Shown here in pieces: positions 31,621-41,020 of a stretch of 64,000 nucleotides of DNA. Source of the stretch: Acidobacteriota bacterium (GTDB lineage Bacteria; Acidobacteriota; UBA6911; JACQSX01); contig JACQSX010000034.1 in assembly GCA_016211105.1 (NCBI GenBank), positions 1 through 64,000 of the forward strand, in the 5' to 3' direction. Both the position numbers and the translations under genes were made by a program. The notes below the pieces were generated by a model that searched no databases, was not told where the DNA came from, and saw only the letters and a program-made list of their open reading frames with translations. Positions within the stretch are counted from its first letter, which is position 1, and every line of letters starts with the position of its first letter.

Positions 31621-33596
31621 AACGGCTGCTGATCGCGTTCGTTTTTTTCCCGGCCTTTGTAGCTGCCTTCGGGGAAAACCCTCCCAAAGTCCACGTGACG
31701 CAGTACGAGATCCAAATCGAGATCGATCCAGAGAACCATGCGATGAAGGGCTCCGCGGAAATACAGTTGCAAATTTTTGATTCAGTTCGATCGATTCCGT
31801 TTGAGATGAATAGTAGGCTTACTGTTTCCGAGACGGCGGATCGCAGCGGCAGGCAACTGAATATCAAACTTGATGAGAACAACAGCAATCGTCTATGGGT
31901 GAGCTCCGACACGGCTTTCCCGAGGGGAGATCACACCATCCAGATACAATACGAAGGAGAGCTGGAGCGTGAAAGCTACTCCTTTCTGGATAAATCGCGG
32001 ATTATGAACGGTTATATTGATACCCAGGTTGCCTGTCTCATGTTTTCTTCTCGCTGGTTTCCTGTTCATGACCCTTTGTTTGACCAGGCGACGGCACAAG
32101 TTTCAGTGACTGTCCCGCTCGGCTTTACTGCCCTGGTTGCCGGGATTCCTGAGCCGGTGAAAACCTCCGGGCTCACTGAAACATTTCAATGGAACCTTTC
32201 CCGGCCTTCCAATCAACTGTCCCTGGTGATTGGCAGGCTGCGCGAATACAAGTTTGCCGCGGATGAAATTCCAGTCCATATCTTCCTTGGCGAAGGATTG
32301 GAGTCGCGGGCAGAAGCGATCTTCAGACAAATTTCCGGAATGCTCGGTTTTTTCCAGCGCAGCTTGGCGCCTTATCCGTTCGGGCATCTGACCTTGGTTG
32401 GAATCCCCGACGATGTGCGCGACGAGATGGCGGGTCCAGGTATGCTGTACCTTCCGGACGCATTATTGAAAAGGCCGCAAATTCCAGATATTGAGCTGGC
32501 ACGCCGTCTTGCGCTGCAGTGGTGGGGATTGGGGGTCATGCCCGCCACTCCACAGGACATGATGCTGGCAGACGGTTTTGCTTTTTACCAGGCGGCGCAA
32601 TACCTGGAAAGTGAAAACAAAGACGCTTACAGAGATGAAATCTTAAAGCTTTCGGTACTCGCTCTCAAGTACGAGAGCCATTCCTCCATCAGCAACGCTT
32701 ACCACCTCGGTTTCCGAGGTGAGGAGTATGAATCGATTGTTGGAGGTAAGGGAGCTTGGGTGCTGCACATGCTGGAAGACATCTTGGGGCGGGACGAGGT
32801 CGCCAGTACGTTGAGTCAATTTGTCGCTGCCCATATGGGCAAGCAGGCATCGCTTTCGCAATTTGAATCCGAGGCAGCCGCGGCTTCTGGTCAGGATCTG
32901 AAGTGGTTTTTCACCGAGTGGATTGAGACTACCGGGATTCCAGAACTGGAGGTGGATTACACGGTGTTTAAGCTGGCCGATGGATCCTTTCGGGTTGCCG
33001 GAGCGATCAAACAAAATCTGGAATTGTTCCGAATGCCTCTGCGTATTGCGGTGGAAACCAAAGAGAAATTGGAAACCCAGGCAGTACAGGTCTCAGGCAA
33101 GACAAGCAAGTTCGAAATCCGTACCGCGACGCGGCCGATCCGCGTTGTGCTCGATCCGGAACAGAAGTTGCTGCGCAGTTCTGCGGAAATGGAAGTGGCG
33201 GTACATGTTGCGCTGGGCTACGAACTTTTTCAGAAGAATCAATTTTTGGAGGCGATCCGGGAGTACGAGCGCGCAATTAAGTTAAATCCCCGCAGTTCGC
33301 TGGCTCATTACCGTTTGGGCGAGGTTTTCTTTGAGCAGGCCAACACCCAGAGCGCTGGAAATTCCTTCCGGGATGCGCTAAACGGCGATCTGCAGCCAAA
33401 ATGGGTTGAACCGACGAGCCACCTGCAGTTGGGGAAGATTTTCGACATGTTGGGGGAAAGACAACGAGCGCTGGCCGAATACCAGAAAGTGATCAATGCC
33501 AAGGACAACACGTTCAACGCCGTGGAGGAAGCGGAAAAATATTCCAGGGAGCCGTTTACGAAAAAATCCACGATCATGGACAAACCGGATGGATAG
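31617..33596 (+). CDS. M1 peptidase-like protein with lost zinc site and TPR tail
   Basis: A 659-residue secreted protein: signal peptide (1-18), M1-type beta-saddle domain, gluzincin-like domain, then TPR repeats (about 525-640). The zinc motif HELAHQWWG is changed to R296-R-L-A-L300-QWWG, so both His ligands and the catalytic Glu are gone, and the third ligand Glu of NEGFA is Asp (ADGFA). The GAMEN exopeptidase motif is also not recognisable. It is therefore probably a non-enzymatic binding or scaffold protein. Start ATG overlaps the lpxB stop, with AAGGA upstream. Confidence 0.88.
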   Translation: MKRLLIAFVFFPAFVAAFGENPPKVHVTQYEIQIEIDPENHAMKGSAEIQLQIFDSVRSIPFEMNSRLTVSETADRSGRQLNIKLDENNSNRLWVSSDTAFPRGDHTIQIQYEGELERESYSFLDKSRIMNGYIDTQVACLMFSSRWFPVHDPLFDQATAQVSVTVPLGFTALVAGIPEPVKTSGLTETFQWNLSRPSNQLSLVIGRLREYKFAADEIPVHIFLGEGLESRAEAIFRQISGMLGFFQRSLAPYPFGHLTLVGIPDDVRDEMAGPGMLYLPDALLKRPQIPDIELARRLALQWWGLGVMPATPQDMMLADGFAFYQAAQYLESENKDAYRDEILKLSVLALKYESHSSISNAYHLGFRGEEYESIVGGKGAWVLHMLEDILGRDEVASTLSQFVAAHMGKQASLSQFESEAAAASGQDLKWFFTEWIETTGIPELEVDYTVFKLADGSFRVAGAIKQNLELFRMPLRIAVETKEKLETQAVQVSGKTSKFEIRTATRPIRVVLDPEQKLLRSSAEMEVAVHVALGYELFQKNQFLEAIREYERAIKLNPRSSLAHYRLGEVFFEQANTQSAGNSFRDALNGDLQPKWVEPTSHLQLGKIFDMLGERQRALAEYQKVINAKDNTFNAVEEAEKYSREPFTKKSTIMDKPDG

Positions 33597-34964
33597 TCAG
33601 TCAAGATCGACTTGTTCTAGATAGCGGGGAATATACACGTTCCATCCCAGTTCTTTTTCAATTCGAGATTTCCAAATATTCATCGTGTCGCGCTCGCCAT
33701 GAACCAGATAGGTTCGTTTAGGGGCAGACGGAAAGCACCGCAACCAGCGCAACATGTCTTCGGAATCTCCATGTCCTGAGAGGCCGTCAATCTTATCCAC
33801 TTGCGCCTTTACGGGAATCATTTTTCCCCGCAATTTTAGCGCGCGTGCTCCTTCTTGGAGATCGCATCCCCGTGTCCCTTTGGCCTGAAATCCAACCAGA
33901 AGCGCTAGATTCCTGGGATTCTGCAACCCAAATTCTAGGTGGTTCAAAATTCGTCCTCCTGTCATCATTCCACTTCCAGCGATAATGATGGCCGGAGTAT
34001 CACTTTGTGCAGTCAGCAGTGACTCCTCCTGGGTGCGGATAATGCGAAATTTTTGTGTCACAAACGGGTTCTTGTTCTTGGTGAGGCGCGCCATATCCAC
34101 GTCGTGGTCTTCTTTGTGGAGGACGTAAAACAACGTGGCATTGATCGCCATAGGACTGTCGATATAGACCGGCATTACAGGAATGCGGTCCTTGTTTTCC
34201 AGCTCTCGAATTAAAAAAAGCAACTCTTGCGCACGGCCAATGGAAAAAGCGGCAATGAAGATCTTCCCTCCTCGCTCATCAACCTCCTGAATGTGGCGGC
34301 TCAGTTTGTGGGCAGGATTTGTTTCATGGACGCTGTCGCCGTAAGTGCTTTCCAGAATTAAGTAATCAACCCGTTGTCTATATTCCTCTGGATTGCGAAG
34401 GATGGGGCGGTTATAGCGTCCTAAATCGCCGGAAAAAAGAATTTGCGGACCGCAATCAATTGACACGAATGTGGAACCGAGGATATGTCCTGCTTGATAG
34501 AAGGTGAAGGCAAGACCCTTGATTTCCGTTCGTTCGCGGTAGGGTACGATCTTAAAATATCGAAGAGTGTTTCTTGCGTCTGCCTCGTCGAATAACGGAA
34601 GTGCTGGTTTGTGTTTTGAATAGCCAAGGCGATTCGACAGTTCCGCATCCTCTTCCTGCAGTTTGCCGGCATCAGGCAGCAGCAGGGAACAGAGATCGAA
34701 CGTCCCGCTGGTGGCGTAAATAGGGTTCTCAAATCGTTGCTGGATCATGCGGGGCAGATAGCCTGTATGATCAATGTGCGCGTGCGTGAGGATCACTTGG
34801 TGAATGCTTTCGACTGCCACCGGTAGCGGACTCCAATTGCGCAATCGGAGCTCCTTTAAGCCCTGGAACAATCCACAATCGAGCAAAGTCCTCCCTCCAG
34901 GAGAATCGATGAGATATTTCGAACCGGTCACTGTTTCCGTGGCGCCCAGAAAAGTTACTTTCAT
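33597..34964 (-). CDS. MBL-fold beta-CASP hydrolase (predicted exonuclease/RNA-processing type)
   Basis: A 455-residue protein of the YSH1/COG1236 type. The metallo-beta-lactamase motif THAHIDHTGYLP is near residue 60. Further metal ligands are in HILGSTFVSID and FSGDLGRY. The beta-CASP motifs are LESTYGDS, GSGMMTGGRI and LSGHGDSEDML, and HGERD ends the domain. These proteins cleave RNA. The ATG giving MKVTFLGATETVTGSKYL was chosen; ATG 34973 is nearly as good. Its stop touches the stop of the M1-like gene with no gap, tail to tail. Confidence 0.9.
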   Translation of the reverse strand: MKVTFLGATETVTGSKYLIDSPGGRTLLDCGLFQGLKELRLRNWSPLPVAVESIHQVILTHAHIDHTGYLPRMIQQRFENPIYATSGTFDLCSLLLPDAGKLQEEDAELSNRLGYSKHKPALPLFDEADARNTLRYFKIVPYRERTEIKGLAFTFYQAGHILGSTFVSIDCGPQILFSGDLGRYNRPILRNPEEYRQRVDYLILESTYGDSVHETNPAHKLSRHIQEVDERGGKIFIAAFSIGRAQELLFLIRELENKDRIPVMPVYIDSPMAINATLFYVLHKEDHDVDMARLTKNKNPFVTQKFRIIRTQEESLLTAQSDTPAIIIAGSGMMTGGRILNHLEFGLQNPRNLALLVGFQAKGTRGCDLQEGARALKLRGKMIPVKAQVDKIDGLSGHGDSEDMLRWLRCFPSAPKRTYLVHGERDTMNIWKSRIEKELGWNVYIPRYLEQVDLD

Positions 34965-35105
34965 TCGGGTCATCAAATCACGGTTCGCCTTCTGACTCAA
35001 AAGATTTTGTTTGTTTTCAAAACCGCGTATGATCTTTAGTCGCAGGTGACAAGTCGAAAGTCGTGGTTCGTGTGAATGACAGGCGGGAGGAGGCCACGCT
35101 TGTCG

Positions 35106-35125
35106 CCCGCGAGTTGAATCGCGGG
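35106..35125. repeat. Perfect small inverted repeat
   Basis: CCCGCGA-GTTGAA-TCGCGGG forms a seven-pair stem with a six-base loop in the gap before the small zinc-ribbon gene. No T run follows on either side. The role is unknown; it may be a protein-binding site or an mRNA hairpin. Confidence 0.4.
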
Positions 35126-35181
35126 TCGTAACGCATCCTCTCTGAGTTGCGATCTGCGACTTGGGAGGGGCGACCAGTGCT

Positions 35182-35454
35182 ATGGACGAGCGGGATTTTT
35201 ACACGGCAACAGAAGAATCAAAACCTTCAAAGATGACCTGCCCGTATTGTCGCTATGTTGACGAGTATCAGATTCGGTGGCAGAAACGTGTCAAGAGAAG
35301 CAGCCTTCCTCAACGGGCTTCCCGTGAGGATCAAGTTCGGTTTCAAAGAGCTAGATCTCACATGGTCCGTGTCGATGATAAGGTTTCTTGCAAAAATCCC
35401 CGTTGTCGCCGTTCCTTTGAAATACCAAGCCTGCAGTCGGTGGTCTTACTATAA
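35182..35454 (+). CDS. Small zinc-ribbon protein, function unknown
   Basis: A 90-residue soluble protein starting MDERDFYTATEES. A CPYC pair near residue 19 and a CKNPRC pair near 72 look like the two halves of a zinc ribbon, separated by a basic, Arg/Gln-rich stretch. GGAGGGG lies 12 bases upstream, a little far. The balanced composition and paired cysteines make it more likely real than chance, but I know no named family. It may share a transcript with the radical SAM gene that follows. Confidence 0.6.
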   Translation: MDERDFYTATEESKPSKMTCPYCRYVDEYQIRWQKRVKRSSLPQRASREDQVRFQRARSHMVRVDDKVSCKNPRCRRSFEIPSLQSVVLL

Positions 35455-35517
35455 GAGTTGATGAAGTTCCCTTGCGACCCGCTCCCTGGAACCAGTAACG
35501 TTTAACTTGAAAGCCCG

Positions 35518-36807
35518 ATGCAAATGACTCCATGCGGCGCACGAGACGAGATTGACCGTTTGCAATCTCTGCTGCCCGATCTTCCTCAAGAGGTTTTTTA
35601 CAAGGAGGATTTGTTGCGTACCGGTGTTGCTTTTTCCGACGATGCCCTCCGCGTGGCCTCCCAGTTCAAGCCAAAAGCATATTTTATCTTTTCCTTTGAT
35701 CTGACTCCCATATCTGAAATGAAGCGGCAGGAGAATCTGCGCGCGCCAGAGGAGATTCTACTGGAGAACGGACCACAAAGATTCCGGCCGACCGTCGTAT
35801 CGGTCCGTTTGAATCCTGCGTCTCCATATCAGGTGGCAATTCATGACGGCAAGATGCAATTGTTCCTGGCGGGTGAGTCAATCTGTGATGTTCGTCTGCA
35901 GCCGGTTCCGGAATACTATAAGCGGATGTTAGGCAACGGGAAACCTGTGACAGATATTGCTCCCACAATCGAGTGGGGCTACCTGCTCTACCTGACCGTC
36001 TTCCGCCAATGCCAGTATTTTGGCGCTAAAGAAGAATGCCAATTCTGCGACATTAACGAGAATTACCGTCAACAAAAAATTTCCGGACGTTCCTATACGT
36101 CAATTAAATCGGTAGCGGAAATCTTGGACGCTTTGACGATTATTGACGAAACTGATTCGGCAAGCCGCGCCTATACGATCACCGGCGGGAGCGTGACTTC
36201 AAAGTTGCGTGGAAAAACGGAATCCGACTTTTATGTCCAATACGCGAAAGCCATTGAAAGGAAATTTCCAGATCGCTGGATCTCAAAAGTGGTGGTGCAG
36301 GCGCTATCCAAAGATGAAGTGAAGAAGTTTAAAGACGTCGGGGTTCAGATTTACCATCCGAACTACGAGGTGTGGGACCGTCGTCTCTTTTCAATCATCT
36401 GCGCGGGAAAAGATCGATATGTCGGACGTGATGAGTGGATCCGTCGGATTCTGGACGCGGCGGAAATTTTTGGACCCACTCACGTGATTCCGAACTTTGT
36501 TGCAGGGATTGAGATGGCGAAGCCATACGGCTTCAGAAAAGTAGGCGATGCGATCGCTTCTACTATTGAGGGATTGGAGTTTTTTATGTCGCGGGGAATT
36601 TGTCCGCGATTCACGACTTGGTGTCCGGAACCACTGAGCGTATTGGGCAGAAATCAGGAAGGGGCTCCGTTGGAATATCATGTCAGGTTGTTGCAGGCCT
36701 ACCGCGACGCTCACCGCAAATACAAGTTGCCGATTCCGCCCGGGTATGGAGATGCTGGTATTGGACATGCCGTGTTTTCCGTCAGCTCCTTTATGGACGT
36801 TCTGTGA
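35518..36807 (+). CDS. Radical SAM protein with atypical CX8CX2C cluster motif
   Basis: A 429-residue protein with a TIM-barrel-like radical SAM core. The likely 4Fe-4S motif is FRQCQYFGAKEECQFCD (about residues 172-188), which is CX8CX2C and not the canonical CX3CX2C. The SAM-binding glycine segment AYTITGGSVTSK and later strand motifs (VVQALSKDEVKKF, HVIPNFVAGIEM) support the fold. An N-terminal region of about 150 residues precedes the core. ATG 35518 lacks a clear ribosome-binding site; ATG 35524 is possible. The substrate is unknown. Confidence 0.82.
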   Translation: MQMTPCGARDEIDRLQSLLPDLPQEVFYKEDLLRTGVAFSDDALRVASQFKPKAYFIFSFDLTPISEMKRQENLRAPEEILLENGPQRFRPTVVSVRLNPASPYQVAIHDGKMQLFLAGESICDVRLQPVPEYYKRMLGNGKPVTDIAPTIEWGYLLYLTVFRQCQYFGAKEECQFCDINENYRQQKISGRSYTSIKSVAEILDALTIIDETDSASRAYTITGGSVTSKLRGKTESDFYVQYAKAIERKFPDRWISKVVVQALSKDEVKKFKDVGVQIYHPNYEVWDRRLFSIICAGKDRYVGRDEWIRRILDAAEIFGPTHVIPNFVAGIEMAKPYGFRKVGDAIASTIEGLEFFMSRGICPRFTTWCPEPLSVLGRNQEGAPLEYHVRLLQAYRDAHRKYKLPIPPGYGDAGIGHAVFSVSSFMDVL

Positions 36808-36821
36808 CTGCGACCGTCGGC

Positions 36822-38999
36822 TCACCGCTTCAAGTACAGATCGAAGTACTCCGTGATTTTTTGGTACAGGTGCCGCCGCGTCGCAGTGCCTGCCAGTGCG
36901 TGGGTTTTGCCGGGATAGAGAAAGATGTCAAACGTCTTTCCCGCCTCGATTAACTTCTGTGCCATTTGAATGCTGTTCTGCAAATGGACATTGTCATCGG
37001 CCGTGCCATGAATAAGCAGGAGCCTACCACTGAGTTTTGACGCGTGTGTGGTGGCTGATGACTGCTCGTAGATGTCCGGATTCTCCGTTGGCAGGCCCAT
37101 ATAACGCTCTGTCCAGATCGTGTCATAGTCGCGAAAATCCGTTAGCGGAGCTACCGCGACTCCTACTTTGAAGATGTCGCTTGCGTTGCACATGTTAAAG
37201 CAGGTCGTGTACCCTCCTCCGCTCCAGCCCCAGAGACCGATTCGATCGGCATCAACAAAGGAGAGCGACGTCAAGTATTGAAGGGCCACCCGATGATCCG
37301 CAAGCGCAACGAAGCCGAATTTCTTGTAGAGAGCCGTTTCATACTTGTGCCCAAGGACGGCGGAGGTGCGATCGTCAATGTAGGCGATCACATAACCGCG
37401 ATGGGCCATCCACTGGTGCCACATGAAACGTTCTCCTCCGAAGGTGTCGGTGATCACGGGAGCGTTCGGCCCTCCATACACGTACACGAGTACGGGATAC
37501 TTCTGGTTGGGTTGCAGGCCGTCGGGTCGCAAGATCATCAGGCGTATCGGGGCACCGTCTGGAGCCTTCAATTCGATGACTTCCGGAGTGATCAGATCAA
37601 ACTCGTTCAATGAGCCGGATGTAAAAAAACTGCTAGGTGAGAAATTTGCAACCTTGACAACAGAATATTGGGGAGGAATGAGAAACGACGAGGTGATATC
37701 CACGTAGTAGGAGTTAGTGGGATCCATATGGATCGCATGCGTGCGATCGTCTTGGCTAAGGCGCTCCATCCCGGCGCCATTCAACCGGACGCGATAGACG
37801 TGTCTCTGAATTGGATTCTTTTCTGTGGTGGTGCAGTACACCCACCCATGGGTCGTATCCACGGCGTTGACGGCAGTGACTTCCCAATCTCCCTGCGTTA
37901 GCCGCCGCACGAATTCGCCGGTTCTGCGGTACAGGTAAAGGTGATTAAAGCCGTCTCGCTCACTGGCCCAGAGGATTTCATCGTGAGGGAGAAAGCGAAG
38001 TGTATCGCTGACATTGACCCACTCGTTTCCCCGCTCTTTCACAACGCGTGTCCACCTTCCGGTCTGGATGTCCCAAAGAACCAAGTCCAACTCGTTTTGA
38101 TGCCGATTGAGGAGTTGCACAGAGACCGTTTTTGAATCTGCCCATTGGAGACGGGGGACATACTCTGAGGCAGTATTCAGCCAAGACTCCTTGCCCCCCA
38201 ATGTCACGACGCCCAGCCGTACCTTTGGGTTTTTCTCGCCGGCTTTTGGATATTTTTGCATTTCTATGGTGGCGTGTGGGCGTGCGATGAAATCCACGAT
38301 GGGTTTTTCTCCGACGTGGGTTTGATCCAGTTGGAGAAAGGCGATATGGCGACTGTCAGGGGACCAGTCGTAGCCGGTTCTAAGTGCGAATTCTTCTTGA
38401 TAGACCCAGTCGAGATCCCCGTTGAGGACGTTTTTGGTCCCGCCTTGCGTTAGTTGCCTCGGTAAACCGCCAGCCGTGGGCGCAATCCAGATGTCGTTGT
38501 TCTTTAGAAAGGAAATCCAATTCCCATCCGGAGAAAACTTTGGATCTTTCAGGCCGGTTACATTAGGGAGAAAAGAACGGGCCGTTTTCTTGCTCCAGTC
38601 ATAGAAGTAGAGGTTTCCAGCACTGGTAAACAGTAAGTTTCTTGAATCGGGGCTCCAGACATATCCTGCCACGGAATAGCGGGTAAGTCGTTCTTTTTCG
38701 CGCTCGTCGGTGACGATCTTCTCGATACTTGGGTTCAGTCTGGACAGAACATCGTTGTCAACCAGGATGCGACTCTTGCCGGTGACTGGGTCCAATGCCC
38801 ACAAATCCCCGTGCGAACCATTCGGTGAACGCAGGATATAGGTAAAAAATTTTCCATCAGGGCTCCATTTGCCTTCCTGTGGGCCATAACCTGCGGCTCC
38901 GCCTTCGACAAAAATGTCGTCTAGGGTCAGCGGTCTCTTTTGGGCGACTCCCAAAGGTAATGTCGCTGAAAACAGAATGAGGAGTAAAAAACGTCGCAT
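36822..38999 (-). CDS. Secreted S9 family peptidase, dipeptidyl peptidase IV type
   Basis: A 725-residue secreted serine peptidase. It has a Sec signal peptide (1-19), a DPP IV-type beta-propeller (about 40-470) and an alpha/beta-hydrolase domain. The triad is visible: S593 in GWSGGG, D668 or D669 in HGTADDNVH, and H700 in GKTHAL. Such enzymes remove dipeptides, often X-Pro, from peptides in the periplasm. The Glu motif that DPP IV uses to hold the substrate N-terminus is plausible (DWVYQEEFA). It is convergent with the radical SAM gene, 14 bases apart. Confidence 0.93.
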   Translation of the reverse strand: MRRFLLLILFSATLPLGVAQKRPLTLDDIFVEGGAAGYGPQEGKWSPDGKFFTYILRSPNGSHGDLWALDPVTGKSRILVDNDVLSRLNPSIEKIVTDEREKERLTRYSVAGYVWSPDSRNLLFTSAGNLYFYDWSKKTARSFLPNVTGLKDPKFSPDGNWISFLKNNDIWIAPTAGGLPRQLTQGGTKNVLNGDLDWVYQEEFALRTGYDWSPDSRHIAFLQLDQTHVGEKPIVDFIARPHATIEMQKYPKAGEKNPKVRLGVVTLGGKESWLNTASEYVPRLQWADSKTVSVQLLNRHQNELDLVLWDIQTGRWTRVVKERGNEWVNVSDTLRFLPHDEILWASERDGFNHLYLYRRTGEFVRRLTQGDWEVTAVNAVDTTHGWVYCTTTEKNPIQRHVYRVRLNGAGMERLSQDDRTHAIHMDPTNSYYVDITSSFLIPPQYSVVKVANFSPSSFFTSGSLNEFDLITPEVIELKAPDGAPIRLMILRPDGLQPNQKYPVLVYVYGGPNAPVITDTFGGERFMWHQWMAHRGYVIAYIDDRTSAVLGHKYETALYKKFGFVALADHRVALQYLTSLSFVDADRIGLWGWSGGGYTTCFNMCNASDIFKVGVAVAPLTDFRDYDTIWTERYMGLPTENPDIYEQSSATTHASKLSGRLLLIHGTADDNVHLQNSIQMAQKLIEAGKTFDIFLYPGKTHALAGTATRRHLYQKITEYFDLYLKR

Positions 39000-39075
39000 G
39001 TTGACTCCAGAGAAATCAGTGGTTAAAGGATATCTCTCACGATAGGGAGCGATTGGAGCGCCATTTTCCCAGAGA

Positions 39076-39555
39076 TTACGTCCTAGGAAGCTGTCGCGTC
39101 ATTCGAATGGCATCCCTTCCTTCTCGGTAATAATTTTTCAATATCCGCTCGCTTGTGTATCCCATATGCAGGTAAAAGCCAATCGCCCTCTCATTTCGGA
39201 CATCAACCTCCAGGTTCACCCGCGAAGCACCTTCAGCCTTCAATCTGGACTCCAATTCGCGCAGCAAAGATTGACCGTAGCCTTGTCCGCGAGCTTCAGC
39301 AAGCAAATCAAGAGTAATGATATGACCTGTAGGATGTCTACTGCGAGTTCCGCTGATCGCTGCAATTCCAAAGCCGACAATCCGCGAATCGTCGACCAAT
39401 ACCAGGGTGTGGCTGGAAATCTGATAGACCAAGCGGCGCAAAGTTGACTCGTCATAGGCGATGCCTGGTTCAAAGCAAGCTTGATCAATTTGGAGTAATC
39501 TGGAAAAATCGTCGTCCCGAAAGTGCCGAATATGGGCTATCATGTCGCCGGTCAT
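39076..39555 (-). CDS. GNAT-family N-acetyltransferase, RimI-like
   Basis: A 159-residue GNAT protein with the acetyl-CoA loop EARGQGYGQSLLRELESRL and the RimI-like ending ERAIGFYLHMGYTSERILKNYYREGRDAIRMTRQL. It could acetylate a protein N-terminus or a small molecule. ATG 39555 (MTGDMIAHIRHF) was chosen; TTG 39570 and ATG 39543 remain possible, and none has a good ribosome-binding site. It is divergent from the next gene with only 29 bases between starts. Confidence 0.85.
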   Translation of the reverse strand: MTGDMIAHIRHFRDDDFSRLLQIDQACFEPGIAYDESTLRRLVYQISSHTLVLVDDSRIVGFGIAAISGTRSRHPTGHIITLDLLAEARGQGYGQSLLRELESRLKAEGASRVNLEVDVRNERAIGFYLHMGYTSERILKNYYREGRDAIRMTRQLPRT

Positions 39556-39584
39556 AGAATTACTTTTCAATCAGAGGTGAAATT

Positions 39585-40361
39585 ATGCAACGATCTCTCG
39601 TCATTGCCTTAACGTTTTGCGGTTTTGTCTTTACCGCGTCGCTGGTTCTTGGCCAACCGCAAGAGGAGTATGCAGCGCTGCTGAAAGTTCTGAAAGAGCC
39701 GTCTATTGAGGCGCGAATCCAGGTGGGGGAAGAGTTCCTGCAAAAGTATCCAAAATCGACATATGTTCCCAATGTGCGCCAACGATTAGTTTATGATTAC
39801 CATGAGAAAAACAATGCTGCTAGAGTGATCGAACATGGGGAGCAGGCGTCTTCCATCAAGGATGCGGCAATGTCAACGTTTTTGGCGAGCGCCTATGCGG
39901 AGAAGAAAAACGACGCCAAGTCGCTGGAGGCGGCACAAACCGCTCTTCAATTGCTAAGCTCTGGGGGAAAGCCGGAGGGTCTTTCCGAAAAGCAATGGGC
40001 GGCACAAAAAAATAGTTTGACCGCCGTCAACCAGTACCTGATCGGAACCGCGTATTCGCATCAGGGGCAGCGCAGGACGGGTGATGAAAGGAATGCTTTG
40101 CTGGCCAAAGGGAGGCAAGCTCTGATGGCAGCGGTGAAACTGAATCCAAAGTATGACTTTGCTTATTATCAACTGGGATTGACTTTAGCTGACATGGGCG
40201 AAGGGCCCGATGCTTGCGCGGCATTGGCGAAAGCAGTGGTCTTGGGGGGTTCAGTAAAAACCTATGCACAACTGGACCTCGAGAGGATCTATATCCATTA
40301 TAATAAGTCAAAACTTGGCCTGGACAAGTTGCTGGCAAAAGCAAAAGCCGAACTAAAGTGA
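39585..40361 (+). CDS. Secreted TPR-like protein
   Basis: A 258-residue protein with a Sec signal peptide (MQRSLVIALTFCGFVFTASLVLG). The mature part is helical, with TPR-like pairs (EEYAALLKVLKEPSIEARIQVGEEFLQKYPKS; LMAAVKLNPKYDFAYYQLGLTLADMGEGPDACAALAKAV). GAGGTG seven bases before ATG fixes the start. It probably works in the periplasm as a binding scaffold; no partner can be inferred from the neighbours. Confidence 0.82.
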   Translation: MQRSLVIALTFCGFVFTASLVLGQPQEEYAALLKVLKEPSIEARIQVGEEFLQKYPKSTYVPNVRQRLVYDYHEKNNAARVIEHGEQASSIKDAAMSTFLASAYAEKKNDAKSLEAAQTALQLLSSGGKPEGLSEKQWAAQKNSLTAVNQYLIGTAYSHQGQRRTGDERNALLAKGRQALMAAVKLNPKYDFAYYQLGLTLADMGEGPDACAALAKAVVLGGSVKTYAQLDLERIYIHYNKSKLGLDKLLAKAKAELK

Positions 40362-40519
40362 AGGAAGTCTTTGATTCTAGTTTTGGATGCGCCTCCTGAA
40401 GGTGGGGGGATGGTTGTGAGGGTTCCTCCTCCGGGGTCTTTTGATTTCCGCTGCGCCTGCTTTCTTTCTCAGAGTAGTGTTGGTATCATGGATAGAACAT
40501 TTCTTCCCTGCGGAGAATT

Positions 40520-40960
40520 ATGAGTCGAAAATACCGCCAACCCGGTTACCAGGATGACGAGCGCCGCGAAGAAAGGACCAGAGCGCCTGTCCGGAAGGGA
40601 CCTAGGGACCCTTCGGCGCCCCGCTCACCGAAGATGCCTGGCTTCTTGACGGTATTCCGTTGTGCCATGTGCGGCACCAGCGTCGGGGAAATCGGCCAAT
40701 TCGGCCTGAATGCCCAGTGTCCCAAGTGTGGAGCCGCTTTGCACAGTTGTAAGAACTGTGTGCATTTTGATCCCAACAGCCGGTTTGAGTGTACCGAGCC
40801 GATCGAGAAACGCATTCCTAAAAAGGATGCGCGCAATGAGTGCACGTTCTTCGAGGCGCGCACTCGGGTTGAGAAAGAGATCAGCACGGCTACTTCCAGC
40901 AAGGCATCTGCTTCCATAGACGATCCACGCGCGGCTTTTGAAAGACTGTTTAAGAAATAA
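40520..40960 (+). CDS. Cytoplasmic zinc-ribbon protein, function unknown
   Basis: A 146-residue protein. After a charged, Arg/Pro-rich N-terminal 40 residues comes a multi-cysteine region: CAMC, then CPKC, then CKNCVHF, then two further Cys (ECTEP and NECTFF). These could hold two zinc ions. The C-terminus is helical and ends in a DDPRAAFERLFKK tail. GGAG lies five bases before ATG 40520. I recognise the layout as a conserved hypothetical but not a function. Confidence 0.75.
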   Translation: MSRKYRQPGYQDDERREERTRAPVRKGPRDPSAPRSPKMPGFLTVFRCAMCGTSVGEIGQFGLNAQCPKCGAALHSCKNCVHFDPNSRFECTEPIEKRIPKKDARNECTFFEARTRVEKEISTATSSKASASIDDPRAAFERLFKK

Positions 40961-41020
40961 TCCGCAATTCGGTTCGCTCCTCATCGCAAATATTCAAACT
41001 GGCGCTCGAGCGCTCTCGCC

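Noticed and set aside
35106-35125. Terminator for one of the flanking genes
   Set aside because: The stem is good but no T run follows on either strand, and it is far from both stop codons.
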